Positions 25,277-35,103 of a stretch of 64,000 nucleotides of DNA are shown one piece after another. Position numbers and translations under genes: made by a program. The notes below the pieces were generated by a model. The model was given only the letters and a program-made list of their open reading frames with translations, did not search any database and was not told the origin of the DNA. How positions within the stretch are numbered: the stretch's first letter is position 1; each line of letters begins with the position of its first letter. Origin of the DNA: Paenibacillus cymbidii (lineage in GTDB: Bacteria > Bacillota > Bacilli > Paenibacillales > NBRC-103111); assembly GCF_004764705.1 (NCBI RefSeq), contig NZ_SHLX01000001.1, positions 310,001-374,000 of the forward strand, in the 5' to 3' direction.

Positions 25277-25425
25277 CAGAAAACCCGCTTAGTGGCATCT
25301 TTCACCGCCTTTTTGCCCCCAGCTTCGTTGCTTTGGTTTGATGCACCTCCGGTACGCCTGCAAAACTGCCTGCATGGAACGAAAATTCGGCCAAATCTGC
25401 TGTCCTCGGGGTTCTCGGACACGCC
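25269..25425 (-). repeat. Repeat element copy A (~157 bp, inverted relative to copy B)
   Basis: The minus strand of this interval is highly similar to the plus strand of 42583-42747, sharing for example GAATTTTCGTTCCATGCA and AAAGGCGGTG plus matching ends. Its ends are imperfect inverted repeats (GGCGTGTCCGAGAACCC and GGGAGTGACAGAAAACCC in inverse sense). It fills the gap between panE and yllA and overlaps the panE stop codon. It contains no credible gene, so a MITE-like element is the likeliest explanation. Confidence 0.75.
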
Positions 25426-25456
25426 TTGAACCGGCACCCGAAGCGGACGGAAAGCG

Positions 25457-25864
25457 GTGAACGGGTTGCACGCACTTTGGAACGGATTGGCGCACGTTTA
25501 TGCGGCGATGGCCTTGTTGCCTTTTGTGCCTTTTATCGCGGTTTATGCGATCGTTTATTGGCGCAAGCGGGACAAACGCCGCGCCATGCGGCTCGCGATG
25601 GACGTGACGACGCTGTTTTTGATCGGTTCGGTATCGATATTGTTCCGCAAAGTAACCGGTTCGACGGCCGGATTCTGGGTCGTTGTGCTGCTGCTTTTGC
25701 TATTTGCCGGTTTCATCGGCCGACAGCAGAACAAGGTGCGCGGGCAGGTGAATGTCCGCCGGCTGTTGACCGTGGTCGTCCGTTTTGGTTTTTTTGTGCT
25801 GGCGCTGCTCTACGTGCTGCTGCTGCTCGTCGGCATCGTCCAGTCGGTCGTTGCCTCCACCTGA
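25457..25864 (+). CDS. yllA: DUF3397 family membrane protein (YllA-like)
   Basis: This 135-residue protein has four hydrophobic helices with basic loops (VYWRKRDKRRAMR, GRQQNKVRGQVNVRR), as in DUF3397. Its position between panE and bshC equals that of yllA in B. subtilis. Function unknown. The start is GTG 25457, with GGACGGAAAG upstream. Confidence 0.82.
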   Translation: MNGLHALWNGLAHVYAAMALLPFVPFIAVYAIVYWRKRDKRRAMRLAMDVTTLFLIGSVSILFRKVTGSTAGFWVVVLLLLLFAGFIGRQQNKVRGQVNVRRLLTVVVRFGFFVLALLYVLLLLVGIVQSVVAST

Positions 25865-25956
25865 TGCAGGCCGATTCCCTGCTGCCTTGCGACCGCCTGC
25901 TGTTGCGGCCGCTCCTTTCCGTGCCGCCGGACTTGCGATCCGACTGCCCGTTTCTT

Positions 25957-25985
25957 TTGACTCCGCTTCTCCCGGTGTGTACAAT
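25957..25985 (+). promoter_or_regulatory. Sigma-A promoter of bshC
   Basis: TTGACT and TACAAT are 17 bases apart, and the -10 ends 48 bases before the bshC ATG. Confidence 0.75.
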
Positions 25986-26033
25986 CAATTACAGCATTTG
26001 CTTGTGCGCAACAGGAACGGGGAGGGCTGGCAG

Positions 26034-27656
26034 ATGAGATTGGAACATTACGACGCGGCGGCGAAACCGTCCGTAGCCGCGCGCTATGACGCAGGGGAAA
26101 CGGCAGTTCGCTCCATGTTCGAGTATCATTATGCCGACGACTCGGCTCTGGAAATACGCGCCCGCTGGCTCGACGGTCCTCGCACCGCAGCCGATCGCGG
26201 ACGGCTGGCGGATGCGCTTCGCTCTTATAATGAGAAGCTGGGCGGTTCGCCGGAGACGCTCGCCACGATCGAACGGCTGCGGGACAATCGGACGTTATGC
26301 GTAGCGGGCGGCCAACAGGCAGTGTTGTTTACCGGCCCGCTGCTAGTGGTCTATAAGGCGATTTCGATCGTGCAAGCCGCGCAGCAAGCCGAACGTCGCC
26401 TGGGCCGGCCGGTGGTGCCGGTGTTCTGGATTGCGGGCGAGGATCACGATTTTGAAGAAGCGAACCATATTCATGTGCTGGATGGGCAACTGGCGATTCG
26501 CAAAATCAAAGTCGATCATCCGGGCGGGGCGCGCGGCGCCGTCAGCCGTACGGCGATTGCCGACTGGAGCGAGGCGCTGCAGCAGCTCGACGACTTGCTG
26601 ATGCCGACGGAATTCAAGCCGGCGCTGATGGAACGGCTGCGTTCGTTCGCTGGGCAGTCGGTGACGCTGACGGAGTTGTTCGGCCGCATCATGGCGTGGT
26701 TGTTCGGCAAACACGGTCTCATTCTGATCGATGCCGACGACCCGGAGGTGCGCCGGCTGGAAAGCGGCATGTTCCGGCTGCTGCTGGAGCGTTACGAAAC
26801 GATCAACGCCGCCGTTGTCGCCGCGCATGCCGAAGTGGCTTCGCTCGGGACCAGGCCGCAGGCCGATGCGCCGGACGATGCCGCCAATTTATTTCTGTTC
26901 GGCGAAGACGGGGAACGGAAGCTGCTCCACGGAAAAGGCGATATGCTCAGCGACAAGAAAGGTTCGCGTACATACGCTAGGGACGAACTGCTCGCGCTGG
27001 CGGAGACGAACCCGGAGCGGTTCAGCAATAACGTGATGACGCGGCCGCTGATGCAGGATTTTTTGCTGCCTGTGCTGTATGTAGTGCTGGGGCCGGGCGA
27101 AATCAACTACTGGGCGCTGACGAAAGCGGCGTTTGCCGCGGCGGGGCTGCAGCAGCCGATCGTGCTGCCGCGTTGCGGGTATACAATCGTGGAAGGCACG
27201 ATCGGCAGACAGATGGAGAAATTCGCGTTGACGCTGGAAGACGTGGCCGATCGGTTCGAGGAGCGCAAGACCGCCTGGCAGCACGAGCAAGACAAACTCG
27301 GGCTCGAGGAACGGTTCGACGCCGTGCGGGAGCAATTCCGGGCGATGTACGATCCGCTGCTGCGCACGATCGCCGGCATCAATCCGGGGCTTGGCAAGCT
27401 GGGCGAAACGAACGCCGGCAAAATCGCCGAGCAGATCGACTTTCTGAAGACGCGCGCGCTGGAAGCCCAATTGTCGCAAGTTGAGGCGGCGCACCGCCAC
27501 TGGGAGCGTATTCGCCAGTCGCTGCTGCCGCATGGCAAGCCGCAGGAACGGGTGTACAACGTATTCGCCTATTTGACCAAATACGGGCCGGATTGGCTTG
27601 ACGCGCTTACTGCCGCAACCGTAGAGCCGGCACGGCATTACACGATTCATCAATAA
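26034..27656 (+). CDS. bshC: Bacillithiol synthase, cysteine-adding enzyme BshC
   Basis: This 540-residue enzyme is assigned to the last step of bacillithiol synthesis, joining cysteine to GlcN-malate. Characteristic stretches are [57 protein letters not shown] and a C-terminal coiled-coil segment. Length matches B. subtilis BshC, and it precedes mraZ in both genomes, though here two genes intervene. ATG 26034 with GGGGAGGG is used rather than the upstream frame extension from 25785. It has its own sigma-A promoter. Confidence 0.93.
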   Translation: MRLEHYDAAAKPSVAARYDAGETAVRSMFEYHYADDSALEIRARWLDGPRTAADRGRLADALRSYNEKLGGSPETLATIERLRDNRTLCVAGGQQAVLFTGPLLVVYKAISIVQAAQQAERRLGRPVVPVFWIAGEDHDFEEANHIHVLDGQLAIRKIKVDHPGGARGAVSRTAIADWSEALQQLDDLLMPTEFKPALMERLRSFAGQSVTLTELFGRIMAWLFGKHGLILIDADDPEVRRLESGMFRLLLERYETINAAVVAAHAEVASLGTRPQADAPDDAANLFLFGEDGERKLLHGKGDMLSDKKGSRTYARDELLALAETNPERFSNNVMTRPLMQDFLLPVLYVVLGPGEINYWALTKAAFAAAGLQQPIVLPRCGYTIVEGTIGRQMEKFALTLEDVADRFEERKTAWQHEQDKLGLEERFDAVREQFRAMYDPLLRTIAGINPGLGKLGETNAGKIAEQIDFLKTRALEAQLSQVEAAHRHWERIRQSLLPHGKPQERVYNVFAYLTKYGPDWLDALTAATVEPARHYTIHQ

Positions 27657-27693
27657 CATGGTTCATCGATTAGAATCAGGAGGCGATTTCTTA

Positions 27694-28962
27694 ATGACAA
27701 GTTCGAGCACTGTCAAAAGCATCGTTACGGATATGGCGCTGGCGCCGGAAGGGCATTTGAAGATCGATTGGGTGGACGCGCATATGCCGGTGCTGAACCG
27801 GATCAAGGAGCAATTTGCCAAGGAACAGCCGTTTAAAGGGTTGAAAGTGGCCATTTCGCTGCATCTTGAGGCCAAAACCGCCTATCTCGCCAAAGTGGTG
27901 GCGGCCGGCGGGGCGGACGTGGCGATTACCGGCAGCAATCCGCTGTCGACACAGGACGACGTTTGCGCCGCGCTTGTTGAAGACGGCATTACGGTATTTG
28001 CCAAATACAATCCGTCGCCGGAAGAATACAAGGCGCTGCTGATCAAGACGCTGGAAACCGAACCGGATCTGATCATCGACGACGGCGGCGACCTCGTGTC
28101 GCTGCTTCATTCCGAACGTCCCGACCTGCGCAAAAACGTGCGCGGCGGCGCCGAAGAAACGACGACCGGCATTCTTCGTCTGAAAGCGATGGAGAAGGAA
28201 GGCGAACTGAAGTTTCCGATGGTGGCTGTCAACGACGCATTCTGCAAATATTTGTTCGACAACCGCTACGGCACCGGCCAATCGGTGTGGGACGGCATCA
28301 ACCGCACGACCAACCTGGTCGTTGCCGGCAAAACCGTCGTCGTCGTCGGCTACGGCTGGTGCGGCAAAGGGGTGGCGATGAGGGCCAAAGGGCTCGGCGC
28401 CAACGTCATCGTAACCGAAATCGACGCGATCAAGGCGGTCGAAGCGTACATGGACGGGTTCGCCGTGATGCCGATGCTGGAAGCGGCCAAAGTCGGCGAT
28501 TTCTTCGTCACCGTTACCGGCAACCGCGACGTCATCCGCGGCGAACACTACAAAGTGATGAAGGACGGCGCCGTGCTGTCCAACGCCGGCCACTTCGACG
28601 TGGAAGTCAATAAGCCGGAGTTGGAAGCGTTGGCCGTATCCAAACGTACGGTGCGCCGCAATATCGAGGAATACCAATTGGCGGACGGACGGAAGTTTTA
28701 TTTGCTGGCGGAAGGACGCCTCGTCAATCTGGCCGCAGGCGACGGCCATCCGGCGGAAATCATGGACATGACGTTTGCGCTGCAGGCGCTGTCGCTCAAG
28801 TATGTGAACGACAACTACCAGTCGATCGGCAACCAAGTCGTCAACGTCCCTTACGAGCTTGACGAACAAGTTGCCCGCTTCAAGCTGGAATCGCTTGGCC
28901 TCGGCATCGACAAGCTGTCGGACGAGCAAAAGTCGTATCTCGACAGCTGGACGGAGCATTAG
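27694..28962 (+). CDS. ahcY: Adenosylhomocysteinase (S-adenosylhomocysteine hydrolase)
   Basis: This 422-residue enzyme splits S-adenosylhomocysteine to adenosine and homocysteine in the methyl cycle. Visible are [13 protein letters not shown], the substrate region [11 protein letters not shown], the catalytic region [14 protein letters not shown], the NAD site [23 protein letters not shown] and [10 protein letters not shown]. Many Bacillota use the Pfs/LuxS route instead. It follows bshC by 37 bases with its own AGGAGG, so the two are probably co-transcribed; recycling sulfur toward cysteine would fit with bacillithiol, but that is inference. It is not part of this locus in B. subtilis. Confidence 0.94.
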   Translation: MTSSSTVKSIVTDMALAPEGHLKIDWVDAHMPVLNRIKEQFAKEQPFKGLKVAISLHLEAKTAYLAKVVAAGGADVAITGSNPLSTQDDVCAALVEDGITVFAKYNPSPEEYKALLIKTLETEPDLIIDDGGDLVSLLHSERPDLRKNVRGGAEETTTGILRLKAMEKEGELKFPMVAVNDAFCKYLFDNRYGTGQSVWDGINRTTNLVVAGKTVVVVGYGWCGKGVAMRAKGLGANVIVTEIDAIKAVEAYMDGFAVMPMLEAAKVGDFFVTVTGNRDVIRGEHYKVMKDGAVLSNAGHFDVEVNKPELEALAVSKRTVRRNIEEYQLADGRKFYLLAEGRLVNLAAGDGHPAEIMDMTFALQALSLKYVNDNYQSIGNQVVNVPYELDEQVARFKLESLGLGIDKLSDEQKSYLDSWTEH

Positions 28963-28987
28963 AAATTCACGTCGACGGGACAATTTA

Positions 28988-28999
28988 TGACAAATGTCA
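28988..28999. promoter_or_regulatory. TGACA-AA-TGTCA palindrome before the SLH gene
   Basis: This perfect 5-bp inverted repeat with a 2-bp centre lies 70 bases before the SLH protein ATG and is operator-like. No regulator can be named from it. Confidence 0.35.
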
Positions 29000-29069
29000 C
29001 TATCCTCCGCTGGTCGCCCCCACTAAAATAAAAGGTGGCTTGACCAGATTCATCGGGAGGTGTGTGCGA

Positions 29070-30782
29070 ATGAGAAGTCGAATTGCCCGATTGCTCGCCA
29101 TTGTTGCAATCGGTACGCACTTAATGCTGCCCGGTTTAGCCGCGGCGGAGGTGCCGGCAACGAAAACTTCGGCTGATTTTCAAGATTTGCAGGGCATTGA
29201 CGCGGCGTTGAAAACCAAAATCGACGCCCTGCTGTCCAAGGGCGTTTTCGAAGGCGTCAGCGACGACAGTTTCGGCATTGACGAAAATGCGACCCGCGCC
29301 CAGTTCGCCAAAGTATTGACGCTCATATACGGGGTGAAGGTCGACGACTCCGTGACTACTTCGTCGTTTGCCGACGTGCGCGCCGACGATGCCGCGAACG
29401 GGTGGGCGATCAAGTACATCGAAGCGGCAAAAAAAGCCGGGCTGATCGACGGCAAGTCGGACACCACTTTCGATCCGGGCGCCAATACTACCTTGGGAGA
29501 GTTTGCTACCGCAATTGTCAAAGGACTCGGCGTGAAACCGGATATGACGGGCACCCCTTGGTACGCGGATGCCGTCAAACAAGCGATTGACAAAAAGGTG
29601 TTGCCGGAAGATACGGACGGCGCTAAATTGGCGACAAGATCGGATTTGGTGATTGGCTCTTATGGCGGGCAGCAAGTCTATGAGAAGATCGCTTCCTCGT
29701 CATCGCCGTCCCCATCGCCTTCGGCCTCGCCGAATGTGACGCCATCGCCGTCGCCAACGGCAACGCCGAAGCCGACGGTTGCGCCAACGCCAACGCCGAC
29801 TGCATCGCCATCGACCCCGCCGCCGTCGTACGACCCGACGCCGACACCGACGCCAACAGCGGCGGCCCCTTCGGCCAATCCGCCGGGCGGCACCGTAGCG
29901 GTCGGCACGCAAGTTTCGCTGGCCACCTCGACTGTGGGCGCCACGATCCATTACACGATCGACGGCAGCACGCCTACTGTCAGCAGTGCCGTGTACTATA
30001 ATTATACGCCGCTTGTGCTGACGCAAACGACGACGGTCAAAGCGATCGCAACGAAGCTGGGTATGATCGATAGCCCGGTAATGAGCGAAACGTACACGAT
30101 TGCAGATACGACGGCGCCGAGCTTTGCCGCTACTTATCCAATGGCAGGCACGACGCAGACGGCAAACAGCAAAACGGTGCAGGTCCTCGTGCAGGCCGAT
30201 GAAGCGGGCACCGCCTACTATGTCGTCGTTGCCGACAATGCGCCGGCGCCGAGCGAGCTTCAGGTGATGGCGGGGCATGGCAGCGACGACTTGCCGGCGC
30301 TCGCATCCGGCAACGACACAATCGTTGCCAATGTGGAGAAGAGCTTCGTTACGGCGGCGCTTCCGGCGCACAATACCGCATACGATGTGTATGTCGTTGT
30401 AAAGGATACGGCCGGCAATGCGTCGTCGCCCGCCAAGGTTGACGTTGCGACGCCGATCCAGGCGCTGACCGTAACCGGGCTGGTGTATGCAAACAACGCA
30501 TTGAAGGTAACGTTCAACATGCCGGTGGACGAAACGACGGCGGAAACGGCTGCGAATTATTCGCTTAGCCTGATGCTCAATATGATGGCTCCGCCCCACA
30601 CGCCAACGACGGCGACGCTGCTGTCGTCCGGGACCGAAGTGGAGCTCGACGTCGGCGGCTGGTACGAGACGCTGATGTCTGGCGAAACGATCGTGCTCTC
30701 CGTAACCGGGGTCGAAGACACGGACCATAACGTGATTCAACTCGGATACAACAACGTGCAATACCCGCTTCCGGTCGGATAA
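29070..30782 (+). CDS. S-layer homology (SLH) cell-surface protein with chitobiase-like and Ig-like domains
   Basis: This 570-residue exported protein has a signal peptide (1 to about 26), two to three SLH repeats (about 35-205; GVFEGVSDDSFGIDENATRA, AGLIDGKSDTTFDPGANTT) that bind pyruvylated wall polymer, and a ~65-residue Ser/Thr/Pro linker. A CHB_HEX_C-like segment follows (ATIHYTIDGSTPT, VKAIATKLGM), and then Ig-like domains at the C-terminus. No catalytic domain is seen. Function is unknown; it is probably a wall-attached structural or adhesive protein. It is inserted between ahcY and mraZ. GGGAGGTG precedes ATG 29070, and a terminator follows. Confidence 0.85.
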   Translation: MRSRIARLLAIVAIGTHLMLPGLAAAEVPATKTSADFQDLQGIDAALKTKIDALLSKGVFEGVSDDSFGIDENATRAQFAKVLTLIYGVKVDDSVTTSSFADVRADDAANGWAIKYIEAAKKAGLIDGKSDTTFDPGANTTLGEFATAIVKGLGVKPDMTGTPWYADAVKQAIDKKVLPEDTDGAKLATRSDLVIGSYGGQQVYEKIASSSSPSPSPSASPNVTPSPSPTATPKPTVAPTPTPTASPSTPPPSYDPTPTPTPTAAAPSANPPGGTVAVGTQVSLATSTVGATIHYTIDGSTPTVSSAVYYNYTPLVLTQTTTVKAIATKLGMIDSPVMSETYTIADTTAPSFAATYPMAGTTQTANSKTVQVLVQADEAGTAYYVVVADNAPAPSELQVMAGHGSDDLPALASGNDTIVANVEKSFVTAALPAHNTAYDVYVVVKDTAGNASSPAKVDVATPIQALTVTGLVYANNALKVTFNMPVDETTAETAANYSLSLMLNMMAPPHTPTTATLLSSGTEVELDVGGWYETLMSGETIVLSVTGVEDTDHNVIQLGYNNVQYPLPVG

Positions 30783-30827
30783 TGCCTATCCCCCGGAATG
30801 AACTAGGACCGACAACCTATTTTCAAA

Positions 30828-30858
30828 AAGTCTTGCCCTTGCGGCAGGACTTTTTTTT
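30828..30858 (+). terminator. Terminator before mraZ
   Basis: AAGTCTTGCC pairs with GGCAGGACTT, followed by eight T. It insulates the dcw operon from the SLH gene. Confidence 0.92.
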
Positions 30859-30873
30859 GTGGTGGAGAATTAG

Positions 30874-30918
30874 TATACTGGAGTGGTGAAAAGTGGGGCG
30901 AAGTGGGGGAAAGGGGCG
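30874..30918 (+). promoter_or_regulatory. mraZ promoter -10 and four-repeat MraZ box
   Basis: TATACT (30874-30879) is a plausible -10. Directly after it, GTGG occurs at 30883, 30893 and 30903 and GGGG at 30913, in exact 10-bp register. This is the arrangement known for operators bound by the MraZ ring, upstream of mraZ itself, and implies autoregulation of the division and cell-wall operon. Confidence 0.8.
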
Positions 30919-30927
30919 AGCAGCGGG

Positions 30928-31365
30928 ATGTTTATGGGGGAATATCAACACAGCATCGACGACAAAGGTCGTATGATCGTTCCCGCCAAATTCCGCGACG
31001 CGCTGGGCTCCACTTTTGTTGTTACCCGCGGTCTTGACCAATGTTTGTTCGTTTATCCGCTGCAGGAATGGAGCGTGCTGGAGCAGAAGCTCAAATCGCT
31101 GCCGCTCATGAAGGCGGATGCGCGGGCGTTTACGCGCTTTTTTTTCTCCGGGGCGACGGAATGCGAGCTGGACAAACAGGGAAGGGTAAACATACCCAAT
31201 AATTTGGTGGAACATGCCAAGCTGCAGAAGGATTGTGTCGTCATCGGCGTTTCGAACCGCGTGGAAATATGGAGCAAGGAAGCGTGGAGCGACTATTCGC
31301 TACAATCGGAATCGTCCTTTAACGAAATTGCCGAGAAGCTGGTCGATTTTAATTTCGATTTGTAA
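30928..31365 (+). CDS. mraZ: Transcriptional regulator MraZ
   Basis: This 145-residue protein has two SpoVT/AbrB-like repeats: [22 protein letters not shown] (about 3-24) and [22 protein letters not shown] in the second half, each with the DxxGR signature. MraZ binds tandem repeats in its own promoter and represses the dcw operon; such repeats are present just upstream. The start is MFMGEYQ at 30928, as in Bacillus; the in-frame GTG at 30883 lies within the repeats. Confidence 0.96.
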   Translation: MFMGEYQHSIDDKGRMIVPAKFRDALGSTFVVTRGLDQCLFVYPLQEWSVLEQKLKSLPLMKADARAFTRFFFSGATECELDKQGRVNIPNNLVEHAKLQKDCVVIGVSNRVEIWSKEAWSDYSLQSESSFNEIAEKLVDFNFDL

Positions 31366-31382
31366 AAAGGAATGTATGCAGC

Positions 31383-32333
31383 ATGTTTGAGCATATCACA
31401 GTTTTGAAGGAAGAAGCGGTAAACGGCCTCGCCGTCAAGCCGGACGGCATCTACGTCGACTGCACGCTCGGCGGCGCCGGGCACAGCGCGCTGATCGCGT
31501 CGCGGCTCGGCGCCGGCGGCCGGCTGATCGCTTTCGACCAGGACGATGCCGCGCTCGACAATGCCAAAGCGAAGCTCGCCCCGTACGGGGATCGCGTGAC
31601 GCTGGTGCGCAGCAACTTCCGCCACTTGTCAAGCCGGCTCGCCGAGCTGGACGTGCCGATGGCGGATGGCAAGCCGCAGGTAGACGGCATCCTGTTCGAT
31701 CTTGGCGTGTCGTCGCCGCAATTCGACGAGGCGGAGCGCGGGTTCAGCTACAACCACGACGCCCCGATCGACATGCGGATGGACCGCACGACCGGCATGA
31801 GCGGACGCGATATCGTCAACACCTGGTCCGAGCAGGAGCTCGCACGCATCCTGTTCGAATACGGCGAAGAGAAGTTTGCCCGGCGCATCGCCTCGCGCAT
31901 CGTGGAAGCAAGAGCGAAGGCGCCGATCGAAACGACCGGCCAACTGGCCGAGCTCGTCAAGGAAGGCATCCCGGCGGCGGCGCGCAGAACCGGCCCGCAT
32001 CCGGCGCGAAGGTCGTTCCAGGCGCTGCGCATCGCGGTCAACGACGAGCTTGGCGCAATGGAAGACGCTTTGCTGCAATCGATCGATTGCCTCGCTTCCG
32101 GCGGACGAATTGCGGTCATCACGTTTCATTCGCTGGAGGACAGGCTTTGCAAGCGTTTGTTCTCGAAATTTGTTGAAACCTGCACATGTCCGCCCGATTT
32201 TCCGGTCTGCGTCTGTCAGAAGAAGTCGGTTTTGCGCCTGATCGGCCGCAAGCCGACCGAGCCAAGCGCAGCGGAAATCGAGGCGAACCCGCGGGCCCGT
32301 TCGGCCAAGCTGAGGGTGGCGGAAAAAGGTTGA
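31383..32333 (+). CDS. rsmH: 16S rRNA m4C1402 methyltransferase RsmH
   Basis: This 316-residue enzyme N4-methylates C1402 of 16S rRNA. Motifs include FEHITVLKEEAV, the SAM-binding stretch YVDCTLGGAGHS, ILFDLGVSSPQFDEAERGFSY and VITFHSLEDR. It is the second gene of the dcw operon, 17 bases after mraZ. Confidence 0.97.
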   Translation: MFEHITVLKEEAVNGLAVKPDGIYVDCTLGGAGHSALIASRLGAGGRLIAFDQDDAALDNAKAKLAPYGDRVTLVRSNFRHLSSRLAELDVPMADGKPQVDGILFDLGVSSPQFDEAERGFSYNHDAPIDMRMDRTTGMSGRDIVNTWSEQELARILFEYGEEKFARRIASRIVEARAKAPIETTGQLAELVKEGIPAAARRTGPHPARRSFQALRIAVNDELGAMEDALLQSIDCLASGGRIAVITFHSLEDRLCKRLFSKFVETCTCPPDFPVCVCQKKSVLRLIGRKPTEPSAAEIEANPRARSAKLRVAEKG

Positions 32334-32396
32334 GCCAGCGTTACTAACGGTACAACACGCCGGGCACGAACGACGAAAAAGGGAGTGGAGACGAGG

Positions 32397-32825
32397 ATGG
32401 CAGCTTACATGCACGGGAGTTTGGCGGTTGAAGAAAGGCGCATGGTCGAATCTGCGGTTCAACAGAAGCAGAAGCAGCAGCAACAACAACGGACAGTACG
32501 GCGCAAGCGCGTGATGCCGGTGCAGGAGAAGCTGATCTATTTGTTCACCGTCTTCCTGTGCGTCATTGTCGCCGGCGTCATCATTTGGCGTTATGCGCAA
32601 ATTTACGAAATGAATGCGAAGATCGAACAAATCCAGCAAACGATCAAACAATTGGAAGCGGAGAACAGCACGCTCAAACAGATGGTCAACAAAATCAACG
32701 ACCCCGAGAAGCTGAAGAACGACGCCCAGAAGAGCGGGCTGTCGCAAGTGGGCGAGGGGCAAACCGTCATCGTGCCGGACAAAGCGACGCTCAAGGGGAG
32801 CGAGAAACTGGCGGTGAAGCCGTAA
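32397..32825 (+). CDS. ftsL: Cell division protein FtsL
   Basis: This 142-residue bitopic membrane protein has a ~45-residue cytoplasmic region rich in Gln/Lys, one helix (LIYLFTVFLCVIVAGVIIW, about 49-67) and an extracellular leucine-zipper-like coiled coil (QIYEMNAKIEQIQQTIKQLE). FtsL forms a complex with DivIC and DivIB and helps activate septal PBP2B. ATG 32397 is preferred over GTG 32385, since GTGGAG provides the binding site. It lies between rsmH and pbpB as expected. Confidence 0.9.
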   Translation: MAAYMHGSLAVEERRMVESAVQQKQKQQQQQRTVRRKRVMPVQEKLIYLFTVFLCVIVAGVIIWRYAQIYEMNAKIEQIQQTIKQLEAENSTLKQMVNKINDPEKLKNDAQKSGLSQVGEGQTVIVPDKATLKGSEKLAVKP

Positions 32826-32841
32826 CGGAGCGGATGAACGA

Positions 32842-35103
32842 ATGCATAAAAAAATGAAGCTGCGGTCGCTGCTGATCGGGGTCGTGTTCAGCCTGCTGTT
32901 CGGGGCGCTCATCGCCCGCATGTATTGGGTGCAGGTGGTGGATGCCGCGTGGCTGCAGGGGAAGGCGGAAGTTCGCTGGCAGGACAACGAAATCATTCGC
33001 GCCAAACGAGGAACGATTACCGACCGCGACGGCAGGCCTCTGGCGGAAGATACGGTCGCCTACACGGTTGCGCTGAACCCGACGATCATCGCCGAGTCCC
33101 ATGTGGAGCGCGAAGTGGCGCGCGGGCTGGCGCAAATTTTGGCCGGAGCGGGCGGGAATGTCGGGGAGCTCGAAAACAAAATTTACGCCATGGCCACGAA
33201 AAAACGGGCCGACAGCGACAAGCTGCTGCAGGAAGTGGAAGTGCGCAACGAAGGCTGGAAAATCGACGGGGAAACGAAGCAGAAGGTCGACGCGTTCATT
33301 GAAGAACTGGCCAAATCGAAATCGCTGCGAAAAAAAAGCGCCACCGGCATCTATTTGAAAGAAACGTCGATGCGCTACTATCCGTACAGCCGTCTTGCTT
33401 CGCAAGTGCTTGGTTATGTGGACAAGGAAGGCAACGCGAAATACGGCGTCGAGTCGATGTACAACGACTTGCTCAAAGGGACGCCGGGCAAGTTGAGTCG
33501 CCAGCAGGATCGGATGGGAATCGAGCTGCCGGATTCCAAAGTGTCGCTGACGCCGGCCGTCAACGGCAACGACATCATGCTGACGATCGACGAAGAGATC
33601 CAGTATATTACCGAGCAGGCCATTCAGAAGATGATGGACAAGTATCATCCGAAATCGATGACGGCGGTCGTCGCAGATCCGAAAACGATGGAAATTCTCG
33701 CCATGGCGAACGCGCCCGATTTTAACCCGAACCGGTATTGGGAAATAGGCGGTCCGGAAGATTTTAAGAACGATGCGATTTCGTCGCAATACGAGCCCGG
33801 TTCGACGTTCAAGCTGGTCACGCTGGCCGGCACGATCGAAGAAGGATTGTTTAATCCGAACGATACGTATCAGTCGGGACAAATTATGGTAACCGGCCAA
33901 CGGTTAAACGACCATCAAATCGGTGGATGGGGTAAAATTACTTTTTTGGAAGGTTTGCTTAGATCCAGTAACGTCGCTTTTGTTAAACTGGGGTACGAAA
34001 AGCTGGGCATGGAGAAGCTGCGAAGCTACATCGACAAGTTCGGTTTCGGCGCTAAAACGGGCATCGATTTGCCGCAGGAAGCAGCCGGGCAAGTGGGCAT
34101 GAGATACCCGGTCGAGTACGCAACCGCCACGTACGGCCAGGGCTTGACGGCGACGGTCATCCAGCAGGTGGCGGCATACGGCGCCATCGCCAACGGCGGC
34201 AAGCTGATGTGGCCGCACGTTCTCAAACAGATCAGCGACTCGGAGACGGGCGAAGCGATCCAGAAGTTCGAGCCGAAATTCGTTCGCCAGGTCGTGACGG
34301 AAGATACGGCCAAACAAGCGGGGCTCGACCTGGAGCAAGTCGTCGCCAACAAGGAAGGCGGCGGCACCGGCTGGCGCGCCTACATCGACGGTTATCGCGT
34401 GGCAGGCAAAACCGGTACGGCGCAAGTCGTCAGGGCGGGCGAAAAGACGTATTCCACCGACACGTGGGTAGTCTCGTTCATCGGCTACGCGCCGGTCGAC
34501 AATCCGCGCGTGCTGGTGGCGATCGTCGCCGACCAGCCCGATTTGAAAGGCGATTATCATGAAGGCGGCAACGTAACGGGTCCGCCGTTCAAAGAAATCA
34601 TGCAGCAGACGCTGCGCCACCTCGAAGTCAAGGCGAGCGCCGCGCAAGTCAAGTCGACAACCGCCGAATCGATGACGGTTGTGCCCGACGTGCAGACGAT
34701 GACGTCCGCAACGGCCAAAACGAAACTGGCTCAGGCCGGGCTGCAGCTGGAAACGTACGGCAAAGGAAACGCCGTGCTGCGGCAATATCCCGCTCCAGGC
34801 ACAGAAGTGTCGATGACGCAGCGCGTGTATGCGACGCTAGCGGATAACGACACGATCCCGCTGCCGGAGCTCGCCGGCAAATCGCTGCGCGAGGCGCTGG
34901 AAGTGTGCTCCTTCCTGCAGCTTGCCTGCAAAACGAACGGCACCGGCTATGTCACCGGCCAAACGGCGACGGACGGCGACGGCGGCAAATCGGTCGAACT
35001 CACGCTGCAGCCGCTCAGCGAAACGTACAACGCGCCGGCCGGCAATGCGGCGAAAACGACCGGCAACAAGACGGACACACCGTCGAACGCGAAAAAGCCT
35101 TAA
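32842..35103 (+). CDS. pbpB: Septal penicillin-binding protein 2B with PASTA domains
   Basis: This 753-residue class B PBP crosslinks septal peptidoglycan. It has an N-terminal membrane anchor (about 9-29), a pedestal domain with the conserved RGTITDRDGRPLAED, and a transpeptidase domain with catalytic S321 in GSTFK, the SSN motif at 375-377 and KTGT at 523-526. Two PASTA domains follow (about 607-735), then a Thr/Asn/Lys-rich tail. It overlaps no neighbour, but a terminator-like hairpin separates it from spoVD. Confidence 0.95.
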   Translation: MHKKMKLRSLLIGVVFSLLFGALIARMYWVQVVDAAWLQGKAEVRWQDNEIIRAKRGTITDRDGRPLAEDTVAYTVALNPTIIAESHVEREVARGLAQILAGAGGNVGELENKIYAMATKKRADSDKLLQEVEVRNEGWKIDGETKQKVDAFIEELAKSKSLRKKSATGIYLKETSMRYYPYSRLASQVLGYVDKEGNAKYGVESMYNDLLKGTPGKLSRQQDRMGIELPDSKVSLTPAVNGNDIMLTIDEEIQYITEQAIQKMMDKYHPKSMTAVVADPKTMEILAMANAPDFNPNRYWEIGGPEDFKNDAISSQYEPGSTFKLVTLAGTIEEGLFNPNDTYQSGQIMVTGQRLNDHQIGGWGKITFLEGLLRSSNVAFVKLGYEKLGMEKLRSYIDKFGFGAKTGIDLPQEAAGQVGMRYPVEYATATYGQGLTATVIQQVAAYGAIANGGKLMWPHVLKQISDSETGEAIQKFEPKFVRQVVTEDTAKQAGLDLEQVVANKEGGGTGWRAYIDGYRVAGKTGTAQVVRAGEKTYSTDTWVVSFIGYAPVDNPRVLVAIVADQPDLKGDYHEGGNVTGPPFKEIMQQTLRHLEVKASAAQVKSTTAESMTVVPDVQTMTSATAKTKLAQAGLQLETYGKGNAVLRQYPAPGTEVSMTQRVYATLADNDTIPLPELAGKSLREALEVCSFLQLACKTNGTGYVTGQTATDGDGGKSVELTLQPLSETYNAPAGNAAKTTGNKTDTPSNAKKP

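Noticed and set aside
25045..25437. A small minus-strand ORF over repeat copy A (and a similar one at 42589-42819 over copy B)
   Set aside because: The translations resemble each other, but neither has a ribosome site, lengths differ, and the similarity is explained by DNA-level repetition of a short element with terminal inverted repeats.
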